A DNA stretch of 64,000 bases from Anaspis maculata. Taxonomy: Eukaryota > Arthropoda > Insecta > Coleoptera > Scraptiidae. Both the position numbers and the translations under genes were made by a program. Under the pieces are notes generated by a model that was not told the DNA's origin, searched no databases, and saw nothing but the letters and a program-made list of their open reading frames with translations. This document shows positions 10,949 through 21,876 of the stretch, in pieces; position 1 is the stretch's first letter; the number at the start of each line of letters is the position of its first letter. Location: the NCBI GenBank assembly GCA_949128115.1, contig OX421966.1, positions 3,782,001 to 3,846,000 on the forward strand, given 5' to 3'.

Positions 10949-11295
10949 GAAAGTCTGCCTTTGCTGCAGCCTTCTCTTGGAGAGAACGAGCTGTCGATAG
11001 AAGGTACCCAACTCCCGACTGCCAACGTGGACTTCTCAGCAGCTCCGCTTGTGCCGCTTGCACAGACCATGGTTAGACCTGATCTGACTGTCAACCAGGT
11101 ACAGATTGCGGGAAGTTGCATCAAAACGTTGCGTCGGGGACAGTGGTTACTGTTCGAACCGGTCCTGATGCCGGCGGGGCGGTAGCAGAAAGGTCCTGCA
11201 CCCCGACCTCGACCCCGACAATCCAGTGCCAGTGAGACTCTGTGAATGTGGATTCGCAGCAGCCTGCACTTCACCCCGTCTCCCCCGGCGAACAG
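10949..11295 (+). pseudogene. decayed copy of the TAF4-like cassette exon
   Basis: It starts after acceptor GGACTTGCAG with ESLPLLQPSLGENELSIEG, homologous to the other cassette exons, and ends CACTTCACCCCGTC…AACAG|GTAAAAG at the equivalent place. The frame is open for 79 codons to a TAG at 11183-11185, then continues only out of frame. This is a frameshifted, probably non-functional exon. It retains the (A)VRPDLTVNQVQI block typical of the family. Confidence 0.65.
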
Positions 11296-12685
11296 GTAAA
11301 AGCATGCGGTAGCATTCTAGAGATTTTTATCAAAAATTCAGAAAAATTTCAAGACATTTTGTGAGAACTTTCAGGGATTTCTGTACATGCCTATGGAATC
11401 TCTATAGGGATTCATGAGGACTCGTTTTGAATTTGCTAGATTTCTGAATTTTTCCACAAAATTTGTAAGGATGTTTGAAGATTCCTGCAAGATTTCCGAA
11501 GATTTTTTTGCAACTTTCAAATTTATTCCCTCTTTCGACCGAGTTCATTTTCAAGGATTGACGGATTCCTAACATATTTCCTGTCAGAACGGGCACTTGT
11601 GTATGGAAAACTAGCTCCCGTGGCGGTATTCGTGATAGTTAAATAAAAATTGTTTTGTTCGATCGACAATAGCCCTTGGAACAATTTTTTTTTTGGTGGC
11701 AATCGATATTCCTCGTCGTTGATTTTTGATGGCTTCTTCAAAATGAAGACATAAAACAAAAGTTACCTTTTAGAGCTCCGGTTCTACTGGACAGATTTTC
11801 AAGTGTGTAGGTTTATTTCAAAGGCAATGTCAAACTTCATAAAATGAATGTAGTAATCTCTGTCAAAACCGATTTTGACAGAAAATGTCAAAGAAAAAGT
11901 CTGAATTGCAATAGAATTTGTACTCTGATTACTCAACATTTTTTGATATCATTATTTATTGATGGCTTTTTGTTATTATTTTTTTTAATGACGGTTAAAA
12001 TATGAAAGAGGAGCTCTAATATGTTAATTTGTCATTTTTATTAATTTTAAAGATGGCGGAGACGGACTTGAAAAAAGAGCATGTCGAGAGTTGATATTAT
12101 CCAGAGATCATAGTGGGCTATTATTTGGGATGAAATGTCAAACTGTTATCATTTCAAGACGAAACAAGCCATTTTGAGATGATCTAAATTAAAATTGTGA
12201 AAATCCCATAGTTCGATCTGAAATTACAGTCAATTATGTAGCAGCATGTTTTTCCATTCTTTTTGCAAAAAAATATTATTTTTCTCATTATTTATCAATA
12301 ATTACTCCATAAAAATTAATGAAAATAGGCCACAATATAGAAACATAGCTCGTTAAGAATTTTCTGGTGGCATCATATAACTAACCACCAAGTTGTTCTA
12401 TTACTTCTGGAAAATCTGTTTTTTTGTGTGAAATTGCGAGGTTATGTCGGATTTTACATTTTATGCGGATATCAAAAAACAAAAGTTTGAAACCACTTAT
12501 TAAATATCTAGATGGAACATCAAGTAATCGATCACCTTTGGTTGGAACTCATGGAGAATTCTGTGAACGCCTGTCTGAATTATTTTTTTGAATGACATTT
12601 TGATGAAATTTATTTATTTTTTCAATTTTTCTAGTTAGCATGCCTAACGTCTGCATGATCTTCTTTGTCACAAATCTTCTTACAG
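11296..12685. other. probable intron with a fragment of GAAATC satellite
   Basis: Segment 11315-11520 is a short piece of the GATTTC/GAAATC degenerate repeat that fills the introns at 33-51 kb, here mostly in the opposite orientation. The rest is AT-rich DNA in which I recognise nothing. Confidence 0.45.
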
Positions 12686-12796
12686 ACTATGGAATTTGAT
12701 GACAACACCACCTGGGATCGTATTTTCGAACTGGAGAACGTGATCCGAAGTCATCACGTCGAGCCACGATTGGTTGAAAACACTGTTATTGCTTCG
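12686..12796 (+). CDS. candidate short exon downstream of the TAF4-like exons
   Basis: A 37-codon phase-0 open stretch lies between acceptor CTTCTTACAG and donor GTAATTGC. It encodes TMEFDDNTTWDRIFELENV and then IRSHHVEPRLVENTVIAS. The pattern of a hydrophobic helix followed by H-x-V-E-P and a second helix loosely resembles the beginning of the TAF4 C-terminal histone-fold region, but the match is weak and made by eye. Support comes mainly from the splice signals and the higher GC content. Confidence 0.4.
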
Positions 12797-13329
12797 GTAA
12801 TTGCATTGTATATGTGTGATGTGATCTGTTGCCCACTTCAAACATAATTATGGTCCCAGTAAAACATAGTGATCATTATGTGGGCAGAATATGTCTGGTA
12901 CGAAGTTTGGTACCTTCGTATGTAAGTAGCGCAAGTAGCTGCTGCGCTGGGTGTCTTTTTGTTGTTCTTTCAAATAAAATATGGGTGTTGAATAGCACAT
13001 TATCATCTCCTCCAAGAAGACCAATATTTTTATTCAACGCTCTATCCTGGGCATAAAGTGAACACACTGTTACGTCTTCCGCGTTTAGGTTCGTTTATAA
13101 TGAAAATGATCGTTTTAAAACACAAACTGTTTTTCACAGAGTACTACAATTGATACACGCCAACAATTACTGCTTGGGAATACCGCTGATTACTACTCGC
13201 TTTCTATCCGCTCGCTATCGCTTTGAATTCAATACTACTCTGTGGGCGATCCATGGTGCTTATACACACATCAAAAGAATCTAGGGAACAAGCAAATCCA
13301 GACGATTTCTGAAATCATCATAACTTTTA
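12797..13329. other. no gene recognised
   Basis: This is unique AT-rich sequence between the last proximal exon candidate and a foldback element. No convincing exon or repeat was seen. Confidence 0.4.
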
Positions 13330-14230
13330 ATTGCCGTCAGCGATTTCATATCTGTTCTCGGTGTTTGTTGGCTCAGTCCTTCGTTTTCATGTCTTGATGA
13401 CGTCGAATACTAGCAATGTTTCATGAAGTTTCTACAGGGTGGTCAATGGAACAGTGTAAAATTGCCGAAAGTTCAGTACGAGCGCGATTTTCCAAAAAAA
13501 ATCTTTTATGCATTTCAATAGCAGTTATGAAGACTGGTATTTCAGCTTCAGTAGCGTTTTTGCATTTTAAAAATCGAAGGTAAATTGCCAAAGATTTTGT
13601 TCATTTTGTGCCGCCATGTTGAACTTCCAAGAAAATGATCCGATTTCAGTGAAACTTGGACTACACTCATATCTGGTTTCAGTAATTGGAATTCCAAAGT
13701 CAAATGTCTCTCTTGGTCACTTCCAAACCGCCATAATTAACTTTTATGTGAATGATTCGATTCTAGTGTGTTTCAAGTTTTATCCAAATTGGATCATTTA
13801 TGTAAAAAGTTCAATATAACAGCTCGAAAGTGATCGAAAGTGACATTTGACCTTGAAATTCCAATAACTTGAACCATACATGAGTGTGTTCCAAGTTTCA
13901 ATGAAATCGGATCACTTTCTTCTTTTTTGGAAGTTCAACATGGCGGCACAAAATGATCAATATCTTTGGCAATTCACCTTCGATTTTCAAAATTCAAAAA
14001 AATTACTGAAGCTGAAGCACTGATCTCCATAACTGTGTTATTGGAATGCATGAAATATTTTTTTGCGAAATCGCACTCGTACCGAACTTTCGGCAATTTT
14101 ACACTGTTCCATTGATCATCCTGTGGCAACCTTATGAAACACTGTTAGTATTTGGCGTGATCAAGGCATGAGAACGAAAAATTGGACTATCGAACACTAA
14201 AGACCGATATGAAATCGCTTACGGGAATCA
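13330..14230. mobile_element. foldback element with about 450-bp imperfect arms
   Basis: AGCGATTTCATATC at about 13340 through the centre near 13780 pairs with the inverted sequence reaching GATATGAAATCGCTT at about 14208-14222. The arms contain CTACAGGGTGGTCAATGG (13432-13449) and its partner CCATTGATCATCCTG (14109-14123), so a CAGGGTG-type element sits inside a longer inverted repeat. The arms also share a block reading GTGCCGCCATGTTGAACTTCC. No coding capacity and no clear target duplication were found. Confidence 0.7.
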
Positions 14231-14239
14231 GAAGCGAAG

Positions 14240-14405
14240 CAGGACAACTTGACGCCGCCGACTTGACGCCGGCCAACTTGCCGCGGGACAACTTGCCGCG
14301 GGACAACTTGCCGCGGGACAACTTGACGCCAAGACAACTTGACGCGGGACAACTTGCCGCCAGGACAACTTGACGCGGGACAACTTGACGCCAGAACAAC
14401 CGCGC
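14240..14405 (+). repeat. tandem GACAACTTGMCGC repeat block, left copy
   Basis: About ten units of a 16-18-bp motif of the form GACAACTTGCCGCGG or GACAACTTGACGCCA occur head to tail. The same motif appears inverted at 18290-18418 and in both orientations at 15589-15715, flanking and interrupting the satellite between them. Confidence 0.85.
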
Positions 14406-14965
14406 GGACTCTAGTTGGCCAGTTTGTGTCTTTTTGTCCCCCAACTGGCCCCCTTGTGTTTTAATGTGGTTTTTCAGAACTAGCAAGCCTCTTATGCCTA
14501 CTTGTGTCTTATGTTTTTAGTCCCAATGACCTCATTTTGTATGACTCGAAGTCACAGTCCCCATGCGACTTTATGTGTCATTTCAAGCCCCGATGAGCCC
14601 CCTACTTGTGTCTTCGTGTTGTTTTCGAAACTTTACTGGAGCCACTTAGTTTTTCCATAGTGTTTTCAAGAACCCTGGTAACCCCCTCGATGCCTTCTTG
14701 TGTTTGCATGTGAAGCTCTAAATTCTATCGGCCCCCTTGTATCTTCTTGTGCTTTGGAACCCTGTCGGCCCCCATTCTTTCTTGCTGGGTCAATCTGGGC
14801 CATGTGTCTATGGTGAGTTGGTGACGCTTCCAGCCCCGCAATGAGCTCCATTTTGTCTTCTCATGTTGTGGAATCCTAGCGGTCCTTGTTGTGTCTTGCT
14901 ATGTTTGTCCCCCTCTGTTACCCCTTTGCCTGTATTTGTCGTTTTGAAACCTGATAATCCCTCTC

Positions 14966-14995
14966 GTAAGTAAGTAAGTCAGTAAGTAAGTAGGT
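14966..14995. repeat. AAGT microsatellite
   Basis: About seven TAAG/AAGT tetranucleotides run in tandem with one interruption (GTCAG). It lies inside the CCCCTTGTGTCTTC satellite. Confidence 0.8.
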
Positions 14996-15588
14996 ATATA
15001 TTTTTGCCAATAAGATTGTGTCTTTATGTAGTCTTGTGTGAAGCCCTGATGAACCCCCTTGTATCTTCTTATGTTTCTAGTCCTATATGGCGCCCTCCCG
15101 GGCGTCTCCATTATGCCTTGCTTTGTCAATCGAAGCTTCAATAGGCCTTTTTGTGTCTTTATGTGTCATTTTGACAATGAGCCCCCTCATGTTTTCTGTG
15201 GTTTTCGGAAAATGCAAGCCCCCTCATGCTCACTTTTCTCATGTTTTGGAGTTCTAGCGACCCATGTCTTGCTGTATCAATCGGAGCCCCCCTTCTGTCT
15301 TCAGGTACCTAACGTATTGTGCCCCGATGACCTCTTTGTATTTTCTTCGCAGTTTCGGAACACTATCGAGCCCCTTTGTATCTTTTTTACTTTGGAGCCT
15401 TACTGACCCCCATTGTGTTATTTTGTGTCGTTTCGAGCCCCCAATGAACCCTTTGATATTTTCTTAAGGTTTTCGGAAGTTTGAGCGAGCCCGCTCATGT
15501 CTTCTTGTGTTTTGGAGATCTAGAGGCCTCATTGTGTGAGTCCCGTTTTGTCATTTTCTTCGAATGTTAACTTACTCTATTCTCACAA

Positions 15589-15715
15589 AATTCCTGGCGC
15601 AAATCGTCCGGCGTCAAGATGTCCCGGCGTCAAGTTGGTCGAAGCAGAACAGCTTGACGCCGGCCATCGTAACGTGGGACAACTTGACGCCAAGACAACC
15701 TGATGCGTGGACAAT
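15589..15715. repeat. internal GACAACTTGACGC block with both orientations
   Basis: The first half reads GGCGTCAAG..., and the second half reads CTTGACGCC...GACAACTTGACGCC. The two halves form an inverted pair around GGTCGAAGCAGAACAG. This could be a right end and a left end of two adjacent elements joined together. Confidence 0.65.
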
Positions 15716-15988
15716 TTGATGTGTCGCTTCAAGTCTTGACTAGCCCCCTTATTATGTGTTTATGTTGCTTTTGGAACTCTATCGAGCCACTATCTATCTT
15801 CTCAGATTTTGTAGTTCTTGAGTGCTTCTTTGTCAATCGGAGCCCCGATGAACCCCCTTGTGTTTACTTGAGGTGTTCGGAGTTCCGAGGAGCCCCCTTA
15901 TGTCTTACTATGTTCTGGAGATCAAGCAGCTCCCATTTTGTCTTGCTGTGTTAGCTTAAAACTCCAGTGGATCTCCTCCAGCCCTCTT

Positions 15989-17429
15989 GAGTGTTTAACA
16001 ATAGATTGAATACATTTCTCGAAGAAAACAACATTCTCTCAAATAACCAATACGGTTTTAGATCTAAACGTTCGACTCATCTGGCGTTGGAGAGTGCGCT
16101 GGCCTGTGTCCATGATCATGTCAATGGCAGGGATGCTGTTGTGGGCCTATTCTTCGACATGTCGAACGCTTTTGGATCTATTGACCACGGCCTGCTTTTG
16201 GATAAGCTCAATAGGATGGGAGTTCGAGGCACAAGCAATAAATGGATCGAATCATATTTATCAGATAGGACACAGCACGTTGTTATTGATGGCATTAGAT
16301 CGGTGGGTAGGGTGATCAGCAGGGGTAGCCCGCAGGGCTCGGGCATTTCGGCAACTCTGTTCAACTGCTATATCAATGACCTGCCAACGAACAAGATTCC
16401 AGGAGCAAAATTCACCATATATGCTGATGATACTAGTGTTGTTGTGGGAACGGATGATAGAGTGAACCTACCTAAGATTGCTCAGTCATGTATAGATTAT
16501 GTTGCAGGATGGTGCGAGCATAACGGGATCAGACTGAACATTGGAAAGTCGGTGGTGATGAAAATAACGACTAAAAACTCAACAATTGACTCCAGCCTTC
16601 TGCTGAGAAATGAGGGCAAATCCGTTAAAAATGTGAGTTCTACAAAATTTCTGGGTCTATATATTGATCAAAAACTTACATGGAATGCACATATCGGGGA
16701 TCTTGTTTCGAAGCTCAGTAGTTGCACGTTCCTGATTCGCTCGATCAGGGGCACAGTCTCCTCGGGTGTGCTGAGGGTCATATATTTTTCTATGTTTCAG
16801 TCCAGACTCACTTACGGAATTCTGCACTGGGGCTGTGCCGCAAATATGAAGCGTGTTCTCGTGGCGCAGAAAAGGGTTGTTCGATGCATGACGGGTTCTT
16901 CAAACAGATCATCCTGCAGACCATTGTTCCTTAAATTGAATGTGATGACGGTGACGTCCCTGTATTTGTATTCCTTGTTGATGTATGTTAGGGCGAACAT
17001 CGATAAATGCACCTTGAGACGGAATATTCACGGTCATGACACGAGAAATGGCAATCTGCTTGATGTCCCATTCTCAAGACTTGTCATTGGACAGCACAGT
17101 CTTCAATATATGAGTCTCAGGGTGTACAATCACGCGTTGAAGGTTCACGGATGTTTCACTGACGCTGATACACATCGTGTTTTTGTGAGAAATATAAAGC
17201 AATTTTTAATTGCCAAATGCTTTTATACACTCGACGAGTTCTTTCTGTAATATATTTTTGTATATATGTATATTCTTATTGTCACAGTGTGTGGCTGTAT
17301 GTGTACCGTCTGCCAGATGTATATAAACTGTGTTAAGTGACTGTCTGACTTTGCCGATTTTATGTGTAGATTCTCAAATCTGTATATTTTCATGAGGCAT
17401 AAATAAATACTTTACTTTACTTTACTTTA
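15989..17429 (+). mobile_element. 5'-truncated non-LTR retrotransposon (LINE)
   Basis: It contains most of a reverse transcriptase frame (15991-17250), a 3' untranslated part with AATAAA-like sequence, and a pentanucleotide tail CTTTA repeated four times, ending about 17429. The 5' junction with the satellite lies at about 15985-15990, directly after a TGA. I could not define a convincing target duplication. Short microsatellite tails instead of poly(A) occur in several arthropod LINE clades. Confidence 0.85.
15991..17250 (+). CDS. LINE reverse transcriptase, N-terminally truncated
   Basis: The 419-residue frame opens with fingers motif NNQYGFRSKRSTHLALE (near residues 20-36). Next comes the palm motif A region LFFDMSNAFGSIDH, then SRGSPQGSGISATLF (motif B), and FTIYADDTSVVV with the catalytic YADD at residues 144-147. 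The remainder is thumb and C-terminal extension with KFLGLYIDQKLTWNAHI. All core RT motifs are present and uninterrupted. The endonuclease and any ORF1 are missing because of 5' truncation. The first codon is GTG and does not mark a real start. GFRxxRST plus YADD points to the Jockey/CR1 group broadly, with the clade left open. Confidence 0.9.
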   Translation: MFNNRLNTFLEENNILSNNQYGFRSKRSTHLALESALACVHDHVNGRDAVVGLFFDMSNAFGSIDHGLLLDKLNRMGVRGTSNKWIESYLSDRTQHVVIDGIRSVGRVISRGSPQGSGISATLFNCYINDLPTNKIPGAKFTIYADDTSVVVGTDDRVNLPKIAQSCIDYVAGWCEHNGIRLNIGKSVVMKITTKNSTIDSSLLLRNEGKSVKNVSSTKFLGLYIDQKLTWNAHIGDLVSKLSSCTFLIRSIRGTVSSGVLRVIYFSMFQSRLTYGILHWGCAANMKRVLVAQKRVVRCMTGSSNRSSCRPLFLKLNVMTVTSLYLYSLLMYVRANIDKCTLRRNIHGHDTRNGNLLDVPFSRLVIGQHSLQYMSLRVYNHALKVHGCFTDADTHRVFVRNIKQFLIAKCFYTLDEFFL

Positions 17430-18285
17430 CATGTTGTTTTTGGAATCGTAGTATCTACCCTTTATGTCTCCATATGGCATTGTGAGCACCCTTATTCAGA
17501 GCCCAATTGGATACTCTTGTTTTGAGCCTCTTATGATTTTTTGCCCTTCCAGAATTTCAGGAAGCCTCCTTGTGCCTCCTTCGATTCTTCAAAGCCCTAC
17601 TGGCCCCCTTGTTTCTTCAACGTCGATTTAAGCCCTGCTGAGTCCCCTTACATTTTTCCGTCGCTTTTGAAGCTTTAGTAAACACGTTTGTGTCTTCGTG
17701 TAACATTTGGCGCCCCCGTGTGCCCTCAACCTTAAGTACCGTTTGGAGCCCTGGTGAGTCTCCATATGTTTTTTTACGTGTTTGGAATTTCCGTGAGCCC
17801 CTTTTGCCTTCTGGTGTAATCCAAAGCACTATTGAGCCCTCTTGTGCCTTCAATGTCTTTTGAAGTCCTGATGAGCCCCCTTGCAATTTTCTGTGTCTTG
17901 GGGAGCTTTTAAGCAATCGAAAGCACACTTGTGTTCTTGTCTGGTATTCAAATAAGCCCTACTTGGTCTGCTTGTGTCCTCATATGCCGAAAAAGCTCTC
18001 TTTTGCTTTCATTTGTTGTTCATAGCCTCGTTCATAGCCCCACTGGACCCCATTGTGTCTTCAATAATTAATGATGTTTGAACCCCTACTACTGAGATCC
18101 CTTGCATTTTTTCCATTTACATTTAGTAAGCACTCTTGTGCCTTTGTTTAATATTCGAAGGTCTATCGAGCCTTCTTGCGTTTTCCCCTTGCTTCCGTAG
18201 CTTTAGTAATAAGCACCTTTGTGCCTTCATGTAATGTTCGAGGTCCTATAGCTCCAACTGGTGTTGAGTTGTTCCGACGCTAAGT
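17430..18285 (+). repeat. degenerate satellite, CCCCTTGTGTCTTC type (continued)
   Basis: This is the same repeat as 14406-15985, resuming after the LINE tail. It contains GAGCCCCCTTG and TTGTGCCTTC variants. Confidence 0.75.
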
Positions 18286-18289
18286 CGGC

Positions 18290-18418
18290 TATCGGCTACT
18301 TTAAAATTCCTGGCGTCAAGTTGTCCCGCGTCAAGTTGTCCTGGCGTCAAGTTGTCCCGGCGTCAAGTCGGCCGGTTTAAAATTCCTGGCGTCAAGTTGT
18401 CCCGCGTCAAGTTGTCAT
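18290..18418 (-). repeat. inverted GACAACTTGACGC repeat block, right copy
   Basis: Units GGCGTCAAGTTGTCC and GCGTCAAGTTGTCC repeat. A 50-60 bp higher unit (AAAATTCCTGGCGTCAAG...) occurs twice. Its orientation is opposite to the block at 14240-14405, so the 14.2-18.4 kb region is bounded by inverted tandem-repeat blocks. Confidence 0.85.
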
Positions 18419-18419
18419 G

Positions 18420-19613
18420 TACGCCTAGTCTGACGTGAATAATTGAAATTGAATAACGTGGAAGGGAAATTTCAAAATTTTAATGTATACATTTTGTACG
18501 TGAAATATTGTTACAGATATAAAATGATCCCGATAACGTTTCCTTGTGGCGTCTTATTGAGTTGAGTACCTAACGTGCCGCGTTGATTTCAATTTGGCTT
18601 GACTGTTATCGCTTGCACTGTTATCTGGCTGGCTAAAATTGACGGCAGGTACCTACCTTGCTCGAACAGATAACATTCAATCAATTCCGGCTTGTGTTGA
18701 AGCCGAGCCTCTTTTCAGAACGTGGTATAATCTTTATTGTGGGAATATTATCGACATCTCAATCTCGTATATTACATTTATTGTAGACATAGACAACCAG
18801 CACCCGTTCATTTTTTTGCCTTTTGTAAATAAATTTGTAATTGTAATGCAAACTTTGCTTCATCTTTAGCATTGTATTAGATATTGCTCGGTGCTATAAT
18901 TGTTTTTTTTGGGAACTCGGCTCACAATAATGTGGCGCCCCGACCATTTAAGAACCCCGGCCTATCTTCTCTGATCAGCTGACGGGCCGTGTTCTTGAAT
19001 AAGACAGACCAATGGAAAAGTCGCACCGAAAAGGCACCAGGCCTTTTTGGCATGTACAACACGACCAAAATGACCATTGTGAAGACGAAAATGATGTTTT
19101 GAAACAATCCATCATCTTGTTTCGTCTGTTTGGCAATTGTGCATGTCCGAAAATAAAATTTAATAGAGAAAATGACCCACCGACAAAAAGGAAGAATCAA
19201 AATGGTTTCATAATTCATCTCGAACAATATATTGGATTGTTTCAATACTTTCAATACCCCATAGTCACCTTCACAGTGGTCATTAAGGTCATGGTAAGCG
19301 CTGAAGTGCTGTGAAACTCGTGAAAATGGGTTAACATCTCTTTATGGTCAACTACAAAGAGTTACTTACTGAGAACGGTTATTTCTGCATTTAGATTATT
19401 GACTATGATCGTTACTACTAGTTTCAATTGATTTCTGACTCATCTCTCCATGATGAGCGAATGCAAAATGGCGGCAATAAGAAGAAAATCCGTCGACTGT
19501 CATATTTTCAAAAATAATAGGCAGAGACGGTGGCAACACATCGCATTTCTTTCATGAGGTCATTCTTTGTTTATATACAAAGATTTATCCAAATATCTTG
19601 GAAAATCACTGAG
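18420..19613. other. no gene recognised
   Basis: This is AT-rich flank of the Penelope dimer. Overlapping open frames on both strands at 18922-19314 show no family motif. Confidence 0.4.
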
Positions 19614-19695
19614 TTATTGGAAAATAAATATCGATGATCTTCTGTCTATACACTACTTTATAAAAAATCGTTGTCTATTTTTCGACCAATATATA

Positions 19696-19722
19696 TTTCG
19701 AGCTGATGGCGCTCATCTTCAG
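19696..19722 (-). other. hammerhead-like core in left Penelope copy
   Basis: Read on the minus strand: CTGAAGA (19716-19722), one T, helix-II-like GAGC/GCTC stem, then GAAA (19696-19699). It is an exact counterpart of 24150-24176. The CUGANGA…GAAA order with a closed stem is the hammerhead pattern, here with one additional base before helix II. I could not find a convincing helix I. Confidence 0.5.
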
Positions 19723-20044
19723 GGTTTTTTTGCTACAAATAAATATATAAATGGTATGAATATACAGAAACCAAAATTCAAAATAACTCACTTTTTAGAT
19801 TTTTGAAAAAAGTTTCATGTCAGGATGGAAAATAATTGTCAGTTTGAATTTTGGTAATTGTTAACAATAATTGCTTAGATACTAAATAATGAATAAAGGT
19901 GTTCGGGTGAAGGTAAATAGGTAAAAAAAGGAAAGAATTGAATAAACTTGAGTGCCACCTGAAAAAATGGGGAACAGACTAACCGGCTACTTGAGAGAGA
20001 CACAAACACACACCAACAGAACCAAGGAACAACTCAAACAAACA

Positions 20045-21876
20045 TCAAGTGAACTGTTTGAAGAAGTCACTCCCTGCCTCAATCAGAATGTCGAAAGTGT
20101 CTCTCCCCTGTAGCAACTCAGTCTGTTCGTTCAAGGTGTTTTGTTCACTGTTTTTTAATGATTTTGAAATTTCAAGTGATTCAAAAAGAATTCGTTTTTG
20201 ATATTTGGATTCATGATGTAAAATTTTGAAGCAAGAGTCTGGATTGAATGTGTGGCCAGATGAAATGATGTGGTAAGCAAACTTTGACTTCGCTTCGAAG
20301 TAGCCTATTTTTTTAAACTTGTTTATTTCACTTAAATGCTCTTTAAAGCGTATCTCTCCTTTTCTTCCAGTTTCGCCGATATAGACACTGTTGCAGTTTT
20401 GACATGATAATTGGTATACACCACATTTATCAAATTTATTAAGGGGGTCTTTAGTGTTGATAATTATGTCGAGTTTTCTTAAAGAACAAAATGAAATAGA
20501 AATATTTTGATTTGATTTTTTGAAAATTCGTGCAATATTCAATGATTCATAACCAATATAGGGAAGACTTCTGTAAATCTTCTGTTGTTCTGTTGAAATA
20601 TGGTGATAAGAAAACTTGTATATGAATTTATTGAATAATCTGGTAATTAGCTTTTTTGGATATCCATTGTTCTCTGCAATTTGATAAATGATATTGAGCT
20701 CTTTTTTGAAGTCCATTTGGAGTAAGGGAATTTTGAAAAGTCTAGTGAAGAAACAATTGAAAGCGGATATTTTAGCGCTTGGTGAGTGAATTGATGAAAA
20801 AGGAATGATCGTATCTGTAGAAGTTGGTTTTCGGTAAATGCTGAAGTTAATTTCATTACCATCATTTCTTTTGAGAAGCAAATCGAGAAAAGGTAAAGTT
20901 CTGTTATTTTCTATTTCGTAGGTAAATTTGATGTTAGGATGTAAAGTGTTCAAATAGTTCAAAAACATTTCTATTTCATTTTCAGAGAAATTGACAATTG
21001 CCAATACATCGTCAACATATCTAGACCAGAATAAAATTTTATTTTTCCAAGGATTGCAGTAGTTCAAAATTTTAGTAGTTTCAAGATTGTCCATAAAGAT
21101 ATCGGCAAGTAAAGGACTTGAATTAGAGCCCATAGAGAGCCCAGTTTTTTGAGTATAAAATTTTTGATTAAATTGAAAATAGTTTTGATCTAACGACAAA
21201 CCTAATAGAGAACAAATATCAAGGACTTGATATGTTGGTAAGTCGGTAGCAAAAAGAAGATTTCTGACTAGTTCAATACATTCCTGAGCGGGAACGGATG
21301 GAAAGAGATTTGACACATCAACTGAAATAAGAATGGCTTCATTTGGAATGTATATTGAATTGAGTTTTTCAACTAAATCGCTCGAGTTTTTGAGTGAGAA
21401 TTGGCCTGAAAAATTGGTGGTTTCTCGGATAGTTTTGTTCAGCCATTTGGACAGTATGTTGGACTGTTGATATAAGAGAGAACTGGACGTATCGGGCAAT
21501 TGATCTTATGAATTTTTGGAAGTCCGTAAAGTCTTGGTATCAGAGGATTCTGCGGTAGAATTTCTTGAATTTTAGTTATGTTGAAGTTGTTAAGTGTCTC
21601 TGAGCATGCTTTGAAAATAATCTTGAAGTGTTTAATGAATCTATCATGTGGGTTTTGGTTTAAAAGTGAGAAGTCACCAGACAACAGAAATTGTTCTACC
21701 TTATCAATATAGACATTTTTGTCCAAAATAACAATAGAACTGCCTTTATCAGCTTTTGAAACTATCAAATTATTGTTCGATATCTTAGATTTTAGGTTTT
21801 TCAGAGTTTTATGATGTTCAGTTGTATTGATTTTGATTTTGTGTTCTGAAAGATGATCGAACAAGTGGATTTGCAC
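20045..21876 (-). pseudogene. Penelope-like RT/GIY-YIG polyprotein, frameshifted copy
   Basis: Two overlapping frames (21876-21439 and 21499-20045) together cover the polyprotein. They are split by an indel at about 21480-21495, where 8 bases stand in place of the 24 in the right copy, so the frame shifts just after the VLSYIN segment. Downstream, the RT motifs SMGSNSSPLLADIF and SRYVDDVLAI and the GIY-YIG domain (CGVYQL…VYIGETGR) are intact. The copy is also truncated at its 5' end, at the dimer junction. Apart from the indel region the encoded residues differ from the right copy at only a few positions. Confidence 0.9.

Larger units (their letters stand above)
14406..15985 (+). repeat. degenerate satellite, CCCCTTGTGTCTTC type
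   Basis: It consists of degenerate units of some 45-60 bp with the core GAGCCCCCTTGTGTCTTCTTGTG followed by a TTTTGGAACTCTA-like part. It continues after the LINE at 17430-18285 and is the inverse of the repeat at 3056-3525. The GACAACTTGACGC block at 15589-15715 interrupts it. Open frames through it are repeat artefacts. Confidence 0.75.

Noticed and set aside
18922..19314. Overlapping 100-110-residue frames on both strands
   Set aside because: No family motif, coding bias or splice support.
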